Assembly: GCF_004353225.1 (NCBI RefSeq) | Contig: NZ_CP037934.1 | Span: 2,604,001-2,668,000, forward strand | DNA: 64,000 nt | Reading direction: 5' to 3' | DNA from: Marinobacter sp. JH2 | GTDB lineage: Bacteria; Pseudomonadota; Gammaproteobacteria; Pseudomonadales; Oleiphilaceae | Shown here: one piece after another, positions 9,384 to 18,972 of the stretch | Layout of the letters: each line of letters starts with the position of its first letter | Numbering within the stretch: the stretch's first letter is position 1 | Translations under genes and position numbers: made by a program | Notes under the pieces: generated by a model | What the model saw: the letters and a program-made list of their open reading frames with translations, nothing else | Databases searched by the model: none | Told to the model about the DNA's origin: nothing

Positions 9384-9649
9384 AATAACTCTCCTTGAGT
9401 TGGTCTCTTTCGGCCTGGAACCGGAAACCCCGGTGGCCTTTAGTAGATTTCACCTCACAAGTTACGGATAAAAATTAGAATGTTCATACTAAAAGTGATT
9501 ACCCCGTCTTTACCAAATTGTCACTTGATCACTTTTTCACCGCAGGCATAATTGCCCACAGTTTTTTCTGGCCCGTCTCCCTGTCGTATTCAGGCTCCAT
9601 ACGAACCTAAAAAGGGGCATATTCAATAGACCCCGTATGCGAGTAAACC

Positions 9650-10162
9650 ATGAACAATCTTCCATCCCACCGATCGGGTATTCGACGGCGCGTGCCGTTT
9701 ACTGCTGTGTTAATAGTGTCAACGCTACTGGTGGCAGGCTGCCAGGACGGCTCAAGCGCATCTAACACAGCAGAGGCTCAAAACAACGAAACCACTGCCG
9801 ATAGCCAAACAAAGCAGCTCCAAGACAACACCAGCGGCTCATCAACGAACTTTTCTGACTCGCTTTCCAAGCGCCCACCGGCAAATCAGTCTTTCAGCAT
9901 GCCCAAAACACTTGTATGGAGCGCTCCGCTCACGCGAGAAGACGGTTCATCCCTAGCTGTAGGTCAAATTGCAGAGTACAGAATTTACTATCGTTTGAAG
10001 TACAAAGACCGATTCAACGTGATCCCGATTACCGACACCAGCAACACCAGATACCCACTCAAAGGGCTTCCCCCCGGCGCTTACGAGTTCGCCATAACCA
10101 CAGTAGACGCTGAGGGTTTGGAAAGCCGCCGCTCAGAGTCGGTGGAAATTAACCTGATTTAA
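9650..10162 (+). CDS. Lipoprotein with C-terminal fibronectin-III-like domain
   Basis: This 170-aa protein has a basic N-region, a hydrophobic segment and the lipobox LVAGC at about residues 27-31, so it is probably lipid-anchored. A serine/threonine/glutamine-rich linker spans residues 32-85. The last 85 residues (LVWSAPLTREDGSSL, EYRIYYR, YPLKGLPPGAYEFAITTVDAEGLES) have the strand pattern of a fibronectin type III module. The partner is unknown. It is a single gene between the divergent phasin-like gene and the convergent DUF2782 gene. No specific function is assigned. Confidence 0.75.
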   Translation: MNNLPSHRSGIRRRVPFTAVLIVSTLLVAGCQDGSSASNTAEAQNNETTADSQTKQLQDNTSGSSTNFSDSLSKRPPANQSFSMPKTLVWSAPLTREDGSSLAVGQIAEYRIYYRLKYKDRFNVIPITDTSNTRYPLKGLPPGAYEFAITTVDAEGLESRRSESVEINLI

Positions 10163-10186
10163 GCGGCGCGAAAAGGAAACGAATCG

Positions 10187-10531
10187 CTACCAGCGGAATA
10201 GCACCCAGCTGGGGACAAGGAGGTCCGAATCCGTGTCCTGCACCCAGCCACCGCCATCGGCAGGCACCAAGTAATACTCTGGCCCGACCTCGGGCACCAC
10301 TTTGATCTCCATAAGCTGCCCATTTACCCGGTATTCATAGAATACTTCGCCATCACCCGGGCGAATCACAATCTCGGTGCCGCCGCCAGGAGGCTGGTAG
10401 TCTGTGATCACCAGCGGCTCTTTTGGTGTTTCCACCGGCGTAGTATCCAAAGCCCCGTCATCCTGAGCCATCAACGGCGCAGAGAAACAGCCCAACAACA
10501 GGGCGGAACAGGCGATTCGCTTCATTTTCAT
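10187..10531 (-). CDS. DUF2782 periplasmic protein
   Basis: This 114-aa protein has a signal peptide (MKMKRIACSALLLGCFSAPLMA). The DUF2782 core follows: VITDYQPPGGGTEIVIRPGDGEVFYEYRVNG, then EIKVVPEVGPEYYLVPADG, ending in WVLFRW. The ATG at 10531 has AGAGGG upstream; the frame extends further 5' without support. DUF2782 genes sit next to polA in pseudomonads, and here the gene is divergent from polA with starts about 100 bp apart. The molecular role is not known. Confidence 0.85.
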   Translation of the reverse strand: MKMKRIACSALLLGCFSAPLMAQDDGALDTTPVETPKEPLVITDYQPPGGGTEIVIRPGDGEVFYEYRVNGQLMEIKVVPEVGPEYYLVPADGGGWVQDTDSDLLVPSWVLFRW

Positions 10532-10629
10532 GGTACCCTCTGACTCATCATTCAGGCTTTGAACAACACTCTCTCTAAGAGTTGCACAAGCCAACCCACG
10601 CTTCAATCAGAATCCGGATTTGCATCGAC

Positions 10630-13356
10630 ATGACTGAGAAAAAGACTCCGCCCGTGGTTCTGGTAGACGGTTCGTCCTATTTGTTCCGTGCCTACCATGC
10701 GCTCCCGCCACTAACCACCAGCAAGAACCACCCCACCGGTGCCATCAAAGGCGTGGTCAGCATGCTACGCCGACTGGATCAGGACTTTCCGGAATCCAAG
10801 GTTGTGGTGGTATTTGATGCCAAAGGCAAAACCTTCCGTCACGAGATGTACGAAGAGTACAAAGCCAATCGTCCACCCATGCCCGAAGACCTGGCCATCC
10901 AGATTGAACCCATTCACGAAATCGTTAAGGCCATGGGGCTTCCACTTTTGATCGTGCCCGGTGTCGAGGCCGACGACGTCATCGGCACATTGGCCCATGA
11001 GGCCACTCACAAAGGCATTGATGTGGTGGTGTCCACCGGCGATAAAGACATGGCCCAACTGGTGAGCGACCACGTTACCCTGATCAACACCATGACCGAA
11101 ACGGCCATGGACCGCGACGGCGTGATCGAGAAATTTGGCGTAACGCCGGAGCAAATCATCGATTACCTGGCACTGGTTGGCGATAAAGTAGACAACATTC
11201 CGGGCGTTAACAAATGCGGCCCGAAAACCGCGGTCAAATGGCTGCAGTCTTATAACGATCTGGCAAACCTGATCGACCACGCCAGCGAGATCAAAGGCAA
11301 GATCGGCGAATATCTGCGGGAAGCCATCGACACCCTGCCCTTGAGCCGTGATTTGGCCACCATCCGACTGGACGTGGAACTGGAATTTGGTCTGGAAGAT
11401 TTAAAAGACCGCGAACAGAACCACGATGCACTGCTGGAACTGTTCAAGGAATACGAATTCAGGGGGTGGATTTCCCAACTGGAGAGCCGTGACTCCGAAC
11501 AACCAGACACAGTCGCCGCCCCTGACGAGACCAGGCAGGCCATTGAAAGGGTTTACACGGTTATCACCGAGCAAAGCGAGTTCGATGCATGGCTCAAACG
11601 CTTGGAAACCGCGGATCAGTTTGCCTTCGATACCGAAACCACCAGTTTGCGGTATATGGACGCCGAAATAGTCGGCGTCTCGTTCGCCATTGAACCCGGC
11701 GAAGCGGCTTACGTGCCCGTTGGCCACGACTACATGGGCGCGCCCGACCAACTGGACAGGGACGAAGTACTGGCCCAGCTTAAACCGCTTTTGGAGAACC
11801 CAAAGCAAGCGAAAATCGGCCAGAACCTGAAGTACGACAAAAATGTACTGGCTAACCACGGCATTCATCTCGACGGCATCAGCGACGACACTATGGTGGA
11901 GTCGTACGTGCTTAACTCCGTCGCCTCTCGCCACGACATGGACAGTCTCGCCAAAGCCTATTTGGACGAAGATACAGTTAGCTTTGAATCCATCGCGGGC
12001 AAAGGTGCCAAGCAGCTGACCTTCAATCAGATCGATTTGGAGAAAGCCGGCCCTTACGCTGCCGAAGACGCAGACATCACTCTACGCCTGCACCACGCCC
12101 TAAGCCCCAAGCTCAAAGAAACAGGCAAGCTCGCATCCGTGTATCGGGATATCGACCTGCCTTTGGTGCCGGTACTGTCCCGCATGGAACAACGAGGCAC
12201 GCTGATCAGCGCCAGTACGCTGCGACAGCATAGCCAAGAGCTAGCCGAACGCATGGCAGAGCTTGAGAAAGAAGCCCACGAAGTTGCCGGTGAGGCGTTC
12301 AATCTGGGTTCCCCTAAACAGCTGCAGGCTATTCTATACGATAAACTGGGACTGCGGGTGATCAAGAAAACCCCGAAAGGTGCACCCTCGACCGCAGAGC
12401 CCGTGCTACAAGAGCTCGCTCACGACCACGAACTACCCCGGCTGATCGTGGAACATCGTAGCCTTAGCAAGCTTAAGTCTACTTATACCGATACCTTGCC
12501 AGAGCTTATCCATCACCGAACTGGCCGAGTGCATACCTCGTACCATCAGGCCGTGACGGCTACAGGGCGACTTTCATCTTCTGAGCCGAACTTGCAGAAC
12601 ATTCCTATTCGAACCCAGGAAGGCCGCCGGATTCGTCAGGCATTCATCGCGCCAGAAGGCTACAAACTGCTGGCAGCGGACTATTCCCAGATTGAACTGC
12701 GCATCATGGCGCACTTGTCTGGTGACAAAGGCCTACTGAAAGCCTTCGAGCACGGCGAAGATATCCATAAGGCGACAGCCGCAGAAGTATTCGGGGTAAG
12801 CCTGATCGAAGTCTCCTCCGACCAGCGCCGCAGCGCTAAAGCCATTAATTTCGGATTGATCTACGGCATGTCCGCTTTTGGGTTAGCCCGACAGCTGGGG
12901 GTTGAGCGGAAAGTCGCACAGGAATACATCGACCGCTACTTCGAGCGTTACCCGGGCGTGCTGCGCTACATGGACAATATCCGCAAACAGGCCCACGAAG
13001 ACGGCTATGTTGAAACGCTGTATGGACGCCGTCTGTACCTGCCGGAGATCAATGCACGGAACAAACAGCTGCAACAGGCTGCCGAGCGCACTGCCATCAA
13101 CGCCCCCATGCAAGGCACGGCCGCCGACATCATCAAGCGCGCGATGATTGATGTGGACCAATGGCTGTATGAAAACCACGCTGACGATGCTGTGATGACC
13201 ATGCAGGTACACGATGAACTGATCATCGAAGTTCGCGAAGAAGCAGTGGATAAAGTTCGGGACGGTTTGGTCCAGCGCATGTCCGCGGCCGCCAAACTCG
13301 ACGTACCGCTGCTTGTGGAAGCGGGTATTGGTGATAACTGGGACCAAGCCCACTAA
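10630..13356 (+). CDS. polA: DNA polymerase I
   Basis: This 908-aa enzyme acts in repair and in Okazaki-fragment processing. All three domains look active. The 5' nuclease (1-300) has VDGSSYLFRAYHALPP, EADDVIGTLA and STGDKDMAQLV. The 3'-5' exonuclease (about 315-510) has FAFDTETTSL, KIGQNLKYDKNVL and AAEDADI. Polymerase family A (510-908) has motif A DYSQIELRIMAHLSGD, motif B RRSAKAINFGLIYGMS and motif C QVHDELIIEV. The ATG at 10630 is chosen because the conserved TPPVVLVDGSSY follows at once; an in-frame ATG at 10582 would add 16 residues. Length agrees with E. coli (928). Confidence 0.97.
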   Translation: MTEKKTPPVVLVDGSSYLFRAYHALPPLTTSKNHPTGAIKGVVSMLRRLDQDFPESKVVVVFDAKGKTFRHEMYEEYKANRPPMPEDLAIQIEPIHEIVKAMGLPLLIVPGVEADDVIGTLAHEATHKGIDVVVSTGDKDMAQLVSDHVTLINTMTETAMDRDGVIEKFGVTPEQIIDYLALVGDKVDNIPGVNKCGPKTAVKWLQSYNDLANLIDHASEIKGKIGEYLREAIDTLPLSRDLATIRLDVELEFGLEDLKDREQNHDALLELFKEYEFRGWISQLESRDSEQPDTVAAPDETRQAIERVYTVITEQSEFDAWLKRLETADQFAFDTETTSLRYMDAEIVGVSFAIEPGEAAYVPVGHDYMGAPDQLDRDEVLAQLKPLLENPKQAKIGQNLKYDKNVLANHGIHLDGISDDTMVESYVLNSVASRHDMDSLAKAYLDEDTVSFESIAGKGAKQLTFNQIDLEKAGPYAAEDADITLRLHHALSPKLKETGKLASVYRDIDLPLVPVLSRMEQRGTLISASTLRQHSQELAERMAELEKEAHEVAGEAFNLGSPKQLQAILYDKLGLRVIKKTPKGAPSTAEPVLQELAHDHELPRLIVEHRSLSKLKSTYTDTLPELIHHRTGRVHTSYHQAVTATGRLSSSEPNLQNIPIRTQEGRRIRQAFIAPEGYKLLAADYSQIELRIMAHLSGDKGLLKAFEHGEDIHKATAAEVFGVSLIEVSSDQRRSAKAINFGLIYGMSAFGLARQLGVERKVAQEYIDRYFERYPGVLRYMDNIRKQAHEDGYVETLYGRRLYLPEINARNKQLQQAAERTAINAPMQGTAADIIKRAMIDVDQWLYENHADDAVMTMQVHDELIIEVREEAVDKVRDGLVQRMSAAAKLDVPLLVEAGIGDNWDQAH

Positions 13357-13357
13357 C

Positions 13358-13394
13358 AAAAAACGCCCGGTGAGCTTCCTCTACCGGGCGTTTT
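13358..13394. terminator. Bidirectional terminator between polA and fadL
   Basis: The stem AAAACGCCCGGT / ACCGGGCGTTTT with an 11-base loop serves two convergent genes. Confidence 0.92.
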
Positions 13395-13419
13395 CTATTG
13401 CGGTTAGCTAAACGCTTTC

Positions 13420-14949
13420 TTAGAACGCTTTGCTGACCTCGATCGCAGCACTCCAGGCACTGAGTTCGTATTCAGCTGTGTAATAGCTTGGATCTTCAAC
13501 CCCTGGCGCAAGCTCGGCGACCTGTTCGGGATTGCTGTGCTGGTAGTTGCGCTCAGTGAATTTAGGATCATCTTTAAACAGTAGAGTTCCTACCGCTACG
13601 TCAACCGCCCAGCCACTTTGAGCATCTTTCCATTGCGTACCTAGTGTCAGCCAATGACGATCGCTAGACGGGATACGGGCAGTCAGGTACTGATCCACAG
13701 GAGATTCATCCCAAGCATAGCCGGCTTTGAAGGCCCACTCTGGCGTTGCTTGCCAAATACCACCTACATTCACTTGCCAAGTATTCTTCCACTTTTCCGT
13801 AATATGGGTAACTGGCTCATCGCCGGTCCTACCAGTAACCTGGCTGATCTGACCGGAATCTCCTTCACGACTATTAATGTCAAGCTCTTCAAACCGTCCC
13901 CAACGCGCATATGTAGCGCCCGCTAGCAGGGTTACATCATCAGTTAGATGGTGACGAACCCCGAAGGTTATCGCCTCGGGAATCGCCAGAGGAACTTCAA
14001 CTTTCTCAGTAAGGGTTGTCGTCGCCCCCGGGTTGCCGGGAACAGGGAAATTGCTGATTTCAGCATCACCCTTTAGCTTCAATTCTGTACCCGTTTGGGC
14101 ACTCAAGCCAAATTGCGTACGCTCATTCAGCTCATAAAGAAAACCAACCCGAAAGGTAACACCAATATCATCACCTTCAATATCTGCGTACGGGTCTGCC
14201 GGCAGATTGTTCAGCGCTTGCTGTGAGCCTGCTTGCGCACCTGCCTGTTGAGCTGCGGCAATCTGCTGAGGTGTAGCACTTGGGTTCGCAGTCAGAAGCT
14301 GCGTGACGGCTTGCTGCGCGCCCGCTTGTGCTCCTTGCTGAAAAGCAGCGGCAGACACATCTTGGAACTTAGTAAGGCGCCCCTCGGCATACATAATGTT
14401 CAGCCCAACGCCCATGGACAGACCTTTACCATTATTCACAGACAATGACGGAGTGAACGCAATAGCTTTCAGTTCGGTCTTGTCCGCAAAATAACGACCT
14501 TCAAAATTATCGTCGTAATCGGCAGCCAAACCATAAGGTGCATGAATACCAAAACCAACGTCGATAGACTCGTTAACTTCGTGGGTCAAATAGAAGTTAG
14601 GCAGTACCGCTAAGTCAGCAATATCGCCGCCACGATTACCATTTACCGGTACGTTAACACCTGGAACATTCCGGCGCGCTTCGGCATGCTTCGCCTCAGC
14701 ATCAATATCCAAAACCGCCGCACCAAAAGAAATGTTGGTGCCAGACAACTGGCTCATACCCGCCGGGTTGAAGAAAACCGTTGTTGCGTTTTCGGGGTTG
14801 GCAGCGGCGCCGGCGTTGGCTACGCCCATCTGGCTGGCGCTTTGTTCGTTCAATGAAAAACCACCGGCCATAACGGTTGCGGGGGCAGCAACAGCGGCCA
14901 AAGAGGCCAAACGAATGGCCTTCACGAGTACGTTGGCATTCTTATGCAT
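13420..14949 (-). CDS. fadL: FadL/OmpP1/TodX family outer membrane transporter
   Basis: This 509-aa beta-barrel transports long-chain fatty acids or hydrocarbons across the outer membrane. After a signal peptide (cleavage near AAPATVMAG) comes the mature N-terminal hatch signature GFSLNEQSASQMGVANAG, then NPENATTVFFNPAGMSQL. The C-terminus ends in the aromatic beta-signal (EVSKAF). It is about 60 residues longer than E. coli FadL (446). Part of the excess is an alanine/glutamine/glycine-rich insertion at residues 199-250 with two related repeats. AAGGAG precedes the ATG. The substrate cannot be read from sequence; alkane or fatty-acid uptake would fit a marine hydrocarbon degrader. Confidence 0.9.
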   Translation of the reverse strand: MHKNANVLVKAIRLASLAAVAAPATVMAGGFSLNEQSASQMGVANAGAAANPENATTVFFNPAGMSQLSGTNISFGAAVLDIDAEAKHAEARRNVPGVNVPVNGNRGGDIADLAVLPNFYLTHEVNESIDVGFGIHAPYGLAADYDDNFEGRYFADKTELKAIAFTPSLSVNNGKGLSMGVGLNIMYAEGRLTKFQDVSAAAFQQGAQAGAQQAVTQLLTANPSATPQQIAAAQQAGAQAGSQQALNNLPADPYADIEGDDIGVTFRVGFLYELNERTQFGLSAQTGTELKLKGDAEISNFPVPGNPGATTTLTEKVEVPLAIPEAITFGVRHHLTDDVTLLAGATYARWGRFEELDINSREGDSGQISQVTGRTGDEPVTHITEKWKNTWQVNVGGIWQATPEWAFKAGYAWDESPVDQYLTARIPSSDRHWLTLGTQWKDAQSGWAVDVAVGTLLFKDDPKFTERNYQHSNPEQVAELAPGVEDPSYYTAEYELSAWSAAIEVSKAF

Positions 14950-15057
14950 GGTGTCTCCTTATTAGTTTGCGCGGAGTATACGCAGCAGTGGGTCATGGCC
15001 TCAAATGCCAAAACTACTTATTTGCAAAGCTAATCGTTTCTGCCACGTTTAAAACGC

Positions 15058-15083
15058 AAAAAGCCCCCAGTAGGGGGCTTTTT
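15058..15083. terminator. Terminator after pilU
   Basis: The stem AAAAAGCCCCC / GGGGGCTTTTT with a four-base loop lies 12 bp beyond the pilU stop. It is symmetric, so it can work in both directions. Confidence 0.92.
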
Positions 15084-15094
15084 GCCAGAGAGAT

Positions 15095-16216
15095 TCAGTC
15101 GTCTTGAATGGTCAGCTTATCAACCGACGACGATAAACTGTCGGCTCCCTTTGCATCGCTGCCAAGCTTGATCATCAAGCGCAAATCGTTGGCCGAATCC
15201 GCATGGGCTAGGGCGTCTTCGTAGGTGATTGAGCCTTCAGAATAAAGCTTGTACAACGCCTGATCGAACGTCTGCATGCCACTTTCGTTCGATTTCGACA
15301 TCAGCTCTTTAAGTTTGTGTACTTCGCCTTTGCGAATCATGTCGGCCACCAGAGGCGTATTGATCAACACCTCAATAACCGCTTTTCGGCCTTTACCGTC
15401 CGGTGTTGGCACCAACTGTTGGGCTACGATGGCTTTCAGATTCAGCGACAAGTCCATCCAAATCTGGTTGTGCTGTTCCGGCGGGAAGAACTGAATAATC
15501 CGGTCCAGCGCTTGGTTTGCATTATTCGCGTGCAAAGTTGCCAGACAGAGGTGGCCAGTTTCAGCGAACTGTACCGAATACTCCATCGTCTGACGGGTTC
15601 GCACCTCACCAATTAATATGACATCCGGAGCCTGCCGCAGGGTATTCTTCAGCGCCACGTCAAAACTTTCAGTATCTATGCCCACTTCACGTTGAGTGAC
15701 GATACAGCCTTGGTGTTGATGTATAAATTCAATCGGGTCTTCAATGGAAATAATATGCCCGCGGCTATTCCGGTTACGATGCCCTAGCATGGCAGCCAAA
15801 GAGGTGGACTTACCTGTACCGGTAGCGCCTACAAACATGATCAGCCCACGCTTGGTCATGGCCAGGTCTTTAATCACTTCCGGCAATGAAAGCTCATCAA
15901 TTTGCGGGATTTTCACTTCAATGCGTCGCAACACCATGCCGCATAGGTTGCGCTGGAAAAACGCACTCACCCGGAAACGCCCGATGCCTCGGGCGCTGAT
16001 GGCAAAGTTACACTCATGGCTTTCGTCGAACTCAGCGCGTTGTTTGTCATTCATCGCGCCATAGACGAATTCTCGAGTCTGTTCCGGCGTCAACGCATTT
16101 TTAGTGACGGGCAACACCTTGCCATTCACTTTCATGCTAGGCGGAACACCTGCGGTGATAAAAAGGTCCGAACCGCCTTTTTCCACCATTAGCCGCAACA
16201 GCTTTTCAAATTCCAT
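15095..16216 (-). CDS. pilU: PilT paralogue ATPase PilU
   Basis: This 373-aa hexameric ATPase of the type IV pilus retraction machinery supports PilT on the cytoplasmic face. The Walker A motif GATGTGKSTSLAAM is near residue 135, and the Asp/Walker B region VILIGEVR and the His box TGHLCLATLHANNANQ follow. Its C-terminus (about 30 residues longer than PilT) and the substitution of the PilT AIRNLIRE motif by LVADMIRKGEVHKL identify it as PilU. It lies 37 bp downstream of pilT in the standard order. Confidence 0.94.
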   Translation of the reverse strand: MEFEKLLRLMVEKGGSDLFITAGVPPSMKVNGKVLPVTKNALTPEQTREFVYGAMNDKQRAEFDESHECNFAISARGIGRFRVSAFFQRNLCGMVLRRIEVKIPQIDELSLPEVIKDLAMTKRGLIMFVGATGTGKSTSLAAMLGHRNRNSRGHIISIEDPIEFIHQHQGCIVTQREVGIDTESFDVALKNTLRQAPDVILIGEVRTRQTMEYSVQFAETGHLCLATLHANNANQALDRIIQFFPPEQHNQIWMDLSLNLKAIVAQQLVPTPDGKGRKAVIEVLINTPLVADMIRKGEVHKLKELMSKSNESGMQTFDQALYKLYSEGSITYEDALAHADSANDLRLMIKLGSDAKGADSLSSSVDKLTIQDD

Positions 16217-16253
16217 TTTTCATACCTATTGGTTTCGATATCGTTGCTAACAC

Positions 16254-17288
16254 TCAAAAATTATCCGGAATTTTCGCCTTCATACGGGCATCTTCTCTGG
16301 AAATCAGCCCTTTTCTGAGCAAGCCTTCCAGACACTGATCCAGTGTTTGCATACCCAGGGAGCCACCGGTCTGGATAGACGAGTACATCTGCGCGATCTT
16401 ATCTTCACGGATAAGGTTCCGAATAGCCGGGGTACCAATCATGATTTCGTGTGCCGCAATTCGGCCACCGCCCATCTTCTTCATCAGAGTCTGAGAAACA
16501 ACCGCTTGCAGCGATTCGGACAGCATCGACCGAACCATTGATTTTTCCTCCGCCGGGAAGACGTCTACCACCCGGTCGATGGTCTTTGCGGCTGAGGTAG
16601 TGTGCAACGTGCCAAATACCAAGTGACCGGTTTCAGCCGCGGTCAGTGCCAAACGAATGGTTTCGAGATCTCGAAGCTCACCCACCAAGATGATGTCCGG
16701 ATCTTCCCGCAAGGCGGAGCGCAGGGCTTCGTTAAACCCAAGGGTATCCCGATGGACTTCCCGCTGATTCACGAGACATTTTTTGGATTCGTGCACGAAT
16801 TCGATGGGGTCTTCAATGGTCAGAACATGCTCGTAGCGGGTATCGTTGATGTAGTCCATCATCGCCGCCAGCGTGGTCGATTTACCCGAACCGGTTGGTC
16901 CCGTCACCAACACAAGGCCCCGCGGCACAGAAGCGATATCCTTGAAAACCTGACCCATGCCCAAATCTTCCATGGTCAGTACTTTCGATGGGATGGTCCG
17001 GAACACGGCACCAGCACCACGGTTCTGGTTGAAGGCGTTGACCCGGAAACGAGCGACCCCTGGAACTTCGAACGAGAAGTCGGTTTCCAGAAATTCTTCG
17101 TAGTCCTTGCGCTGCTTGTCGTTCATGATGTCGTAAATCAACCCGTGCACTTCTTTGTGCTCCATCGGAGGCAGGTTGATCCGGCGTACATCGCCGTCGA
17201 CACGAATCATGGGGGGCAGGCCTGCTGAAAGATGCAAATCCGACGCACCTTGTTTGGCCGAAAAGGCAAGCAGTTCAGTAATATCCAT
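16254..17288 (-). CDS. pilT: Type IV pilus retraction ATPase PilT
   Basis: This 344-aa ATPase depolymerises type IV pili, driving twitching motility and DNA uptake. Walker A GPTGSGKSTTLAAMMDY is near residue 130, Walker B is DIILVGELRD, the His box is TGHLVFGTLHTTSA, and the retraction-specific AIRNLIREDKIAQM motif is intact. Length equals the family value (344). GAGGAT precedes the ATG. It is divergent from yggS with a 52-bp gap that must hold both promoters, the same arrangement as in Pseudomonas. Confidence 0.96.
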   Translation of the reverse strand: MDITELLAFSAKQGASDLHLSAGLPPMIRVDGDVRRINLPPMEHKEVHGLIYDIMNDKQRKDYEEFLETDFSFEVPGVARFRVNAFNQNRGAGAVFRTIPSKVLTMEDLGMGQVFKDIASVPRGLVLVTGPTGSGKSTTLAAMMDYINDTRYEHVLTIEDPIEFVHESKKCLVNQREVHRDTLGFNEALRSALREDPDIILVGELRDLETIRLALTAAETGHLVFGTLHTTSAAKTIDRVVDVFPAEEKSMVRSMLSESLQAVVSQTLMKKMGGGRIAAHEIMIGTPAIRNLIREDKIAQMYSSIQTGGSLGMQTLDQCLEGLLRKGLISREDARMKAKIPDNF

Positions 17289-17340
17289 AGGGATCCTCGG
17301 AAGGCTTTTTCTTTTAATACAGACGCGGCAAACTCACACT

Positions 17341-18042
17341 ATGAGCAGCATAGCAGACAACATCAGAAGCGTAACCCGACGCATACAAAAAGCAACACAC
17401 CAGGCGGGTCGCAAGCCCGACAGTGTGCGGTTGTTGGCAGTTAGCAAGACTCGGCCACCGGAAGATATTCGTGCAGCGGCACAGGCTGGCCAAACCGCAT
17501 TCGGCGAAAACTATCTGCAGGAAGCGTTGGACAAGATCGAAGTACTTAGGGATCTGGCTGATATTGAATGGCATTTCATCGGCCCGATTCAGTCCAACAA
17601 AACCCGGCAAATCGCCGAAGCCTTCTCTTGGGTACACAGCGTTGATCGCCTGAAAATTGCTCGTCGGCTCAGCGAACAGCGTCCGGATGGCCTCAGCCCG
17701 CTGAACATCTGCTTGCAGGTAAACGTCAACGCTGAAGAAAGTAAATCCGGTTGTTTGTTAACTGAGCTACCGGAACTTGCCGCTACCGTCAGCGAACTGC
17801 CCCACCTGACTCTACGAGGGTTAATGGCGATTCCGGATCCGAACCAGAGCGAAGCCGATTTAAAGCAGAGCTTTCAGAAACTGGCCAACGCACTAACCCA
17901 ACTCCACCAAACTCTTCCCGGCGCACAGCAGCTCGACACGCTATCGATGGGTATGTCGAGCGACCTGGAACCGGCTATCGAAGAAGGCGCAACCTGGGTT
18001 CGAGTTGGCTCTGCCCTGTTTGGAGCTCGCCCGGCCAAATAG
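17341..18042 (+). CDS. yggS: PLP homeostasis protein (YggS/ProY family)
   Basis: This 233-aa single-domain PLP-binding protein with an alanine-racemase-like barrel has no known catalytic activity. It buffers pyridoxal phosphate and affects amino-acid and keto-acid metabolism. The PLP lysine lies in LLAVSKTRPPEDI; HFIGPIQSNKT and the phosphate-binding MGMSSDLEPAIEEGATWVRVG are conserved. The ATG at 17341 is chosen for the family N-terminus MSSIADNIRSV, although the frame stays open further upstream. It heads the yggS-proC-yggT run, a widespread cluster. Confidence 0.95.
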   Translation: MSSIADNIRSVTRRIQKATHQAGRKPDSVRLLAVSKTRPPEDIRAAAQAGQTAFGENYLQEALDKIEVLRDLADIEWHFIGPIQSNKTRQIAEAFSWVHSVDRLKIARRLSEQRPDGLSPLNICLQVNVNAEESKSGCLLTELPELAATVSELPHLTLRGLMAIPDPNQSEADLKQSFQKLANALTQLHQTLPGAQQLDTLSMGMSSDLEPAIEEGATWVRVGSALFGARPAK

Positions 18043-18117
18043 TGCCTAAGCTGAATCCATGCGTTCCTGTTATCATCAGGAACATACCATTTACTGAGCA
18101 AGCACTTGGAGCGAACC

Positions 18118-18951
18118 TTGAGCAAATCACCCGTCATCTCGTTTATCGGCGCAGGCAATATGGCCAGCGCCATTATTGGAGGCATGCTGGACAACCGCTT
18201 CGAAGCCAACAATGTTTGGGTCAGCGCGCCCGACGACAGCCACCTACAAGCTGTTCGCAACCAATTTGGCGTAAGCGTTAGCACAAACAACCGCTACTGC
18301 GTGGAACAGGCCGACATCGTTGTTCTTGCGGTAAAGCCCCAAGTAATGGCCGACGTGTGCCGGGACATTGCACCGGTTGTGCAAAACACCCGCCCGCTGA
18401 TTGTTTCCATTGCGGCAGGGTTGACCGCAGACACTATCGAACAATGGCTCGGCGGCGGGCTGCCGATGGTTCGCGTGATGCCGAATACACCATCGTTGGT
18501 CGGTAAAGGGGCGGCTGGCTTGTTTGCCAACGACCAGGTGTCGGACGAACAAAAAACCATGGTACAAACCGTGTTCGAAAGCATCGGTACCGCGCTTTGG
18601 GTTGAGGACGAAAACCTGCTTCACGGCGTAACCGCCCTTTCCGGCAGTGGCCCGGCTTATTTCTTTTTGATACTGGAAGCACTGGAAAGTGCTGCTACGG
18701 ATGCTGGCGTGGAACCCGCCACCGCTCGTAAACTGGCGATCCAAACCATGGCGGGCGCGGCTGAAATGGCTGCACGCAGCGAACATGACCCAGCCCAACT
18801 TAAGCGCAATGTTATGTCCCCGGGGGGCACCACCGAGCGGGCGATTAACACGTTTGAAGACGGCGGCATGCGTAAATTGGTGAAAAAAGCTTATGATGCC
18901 GCTTTCACTCGCTCTGAAGAGATGGCAAAAGAGCTGGCAGACAAACAGTAA
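18118..18951 (+). CDS. proC: Pyrroline-5-carboxylate reductase
   Basis: This 277-aa enzyme reduces P5C to proline with NAD(P)H. The N-terminal Rossmann motif is ISFIGAGNMASAIIGGML, the middle motif MPNTPSLVGKGAAGL, and the C-terminal dimer/active-site segment GSGPAYFFLILEAL with SPGGTTERAI. I chose the TTG at 18118 because GGAG lies seven bases upstream and only MSKSP precedes the fold; an in-frame TTG at 18106 overlaps that ribosome site. Spacing to yggT is 21 bp. Confidence 0.95.
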   Translation: MSKSPVISFIGAGNMASAIIGGMLDNRFEANNVWVSAPDDSHLQAVRNQFGVSVSTNNRYCVEQADIVVLAVKPQVMADVCRDIAPVVQNTRPLIVSIAAGLTADTIEQWLGGGLPMVRVMPNTPSLVGKGAAGLFANDQVSDEQKTMVQTVFESIGTALWVEDENLLHGVTALSGSGPAYFFLILEALESAATDAGVEPATARKLAIQTMAGAAEMAARSEHDPAQLKRNVMSPGGTTERAINTFEDGGMRKLVKKAYDAAFTRSEEMAKELADKQ

Positions 18952-18972
18952 CCGTTACGGAGACACAGCTAC

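Noticed and set aside
15046..15056. Palindrome CGTTTAAAACG upstream of fadL as a fatty-acid-regulator site
   Set aside because: Eleven AT-rich bases next to a terminator; it does not match the PsrA or FadR consensus.
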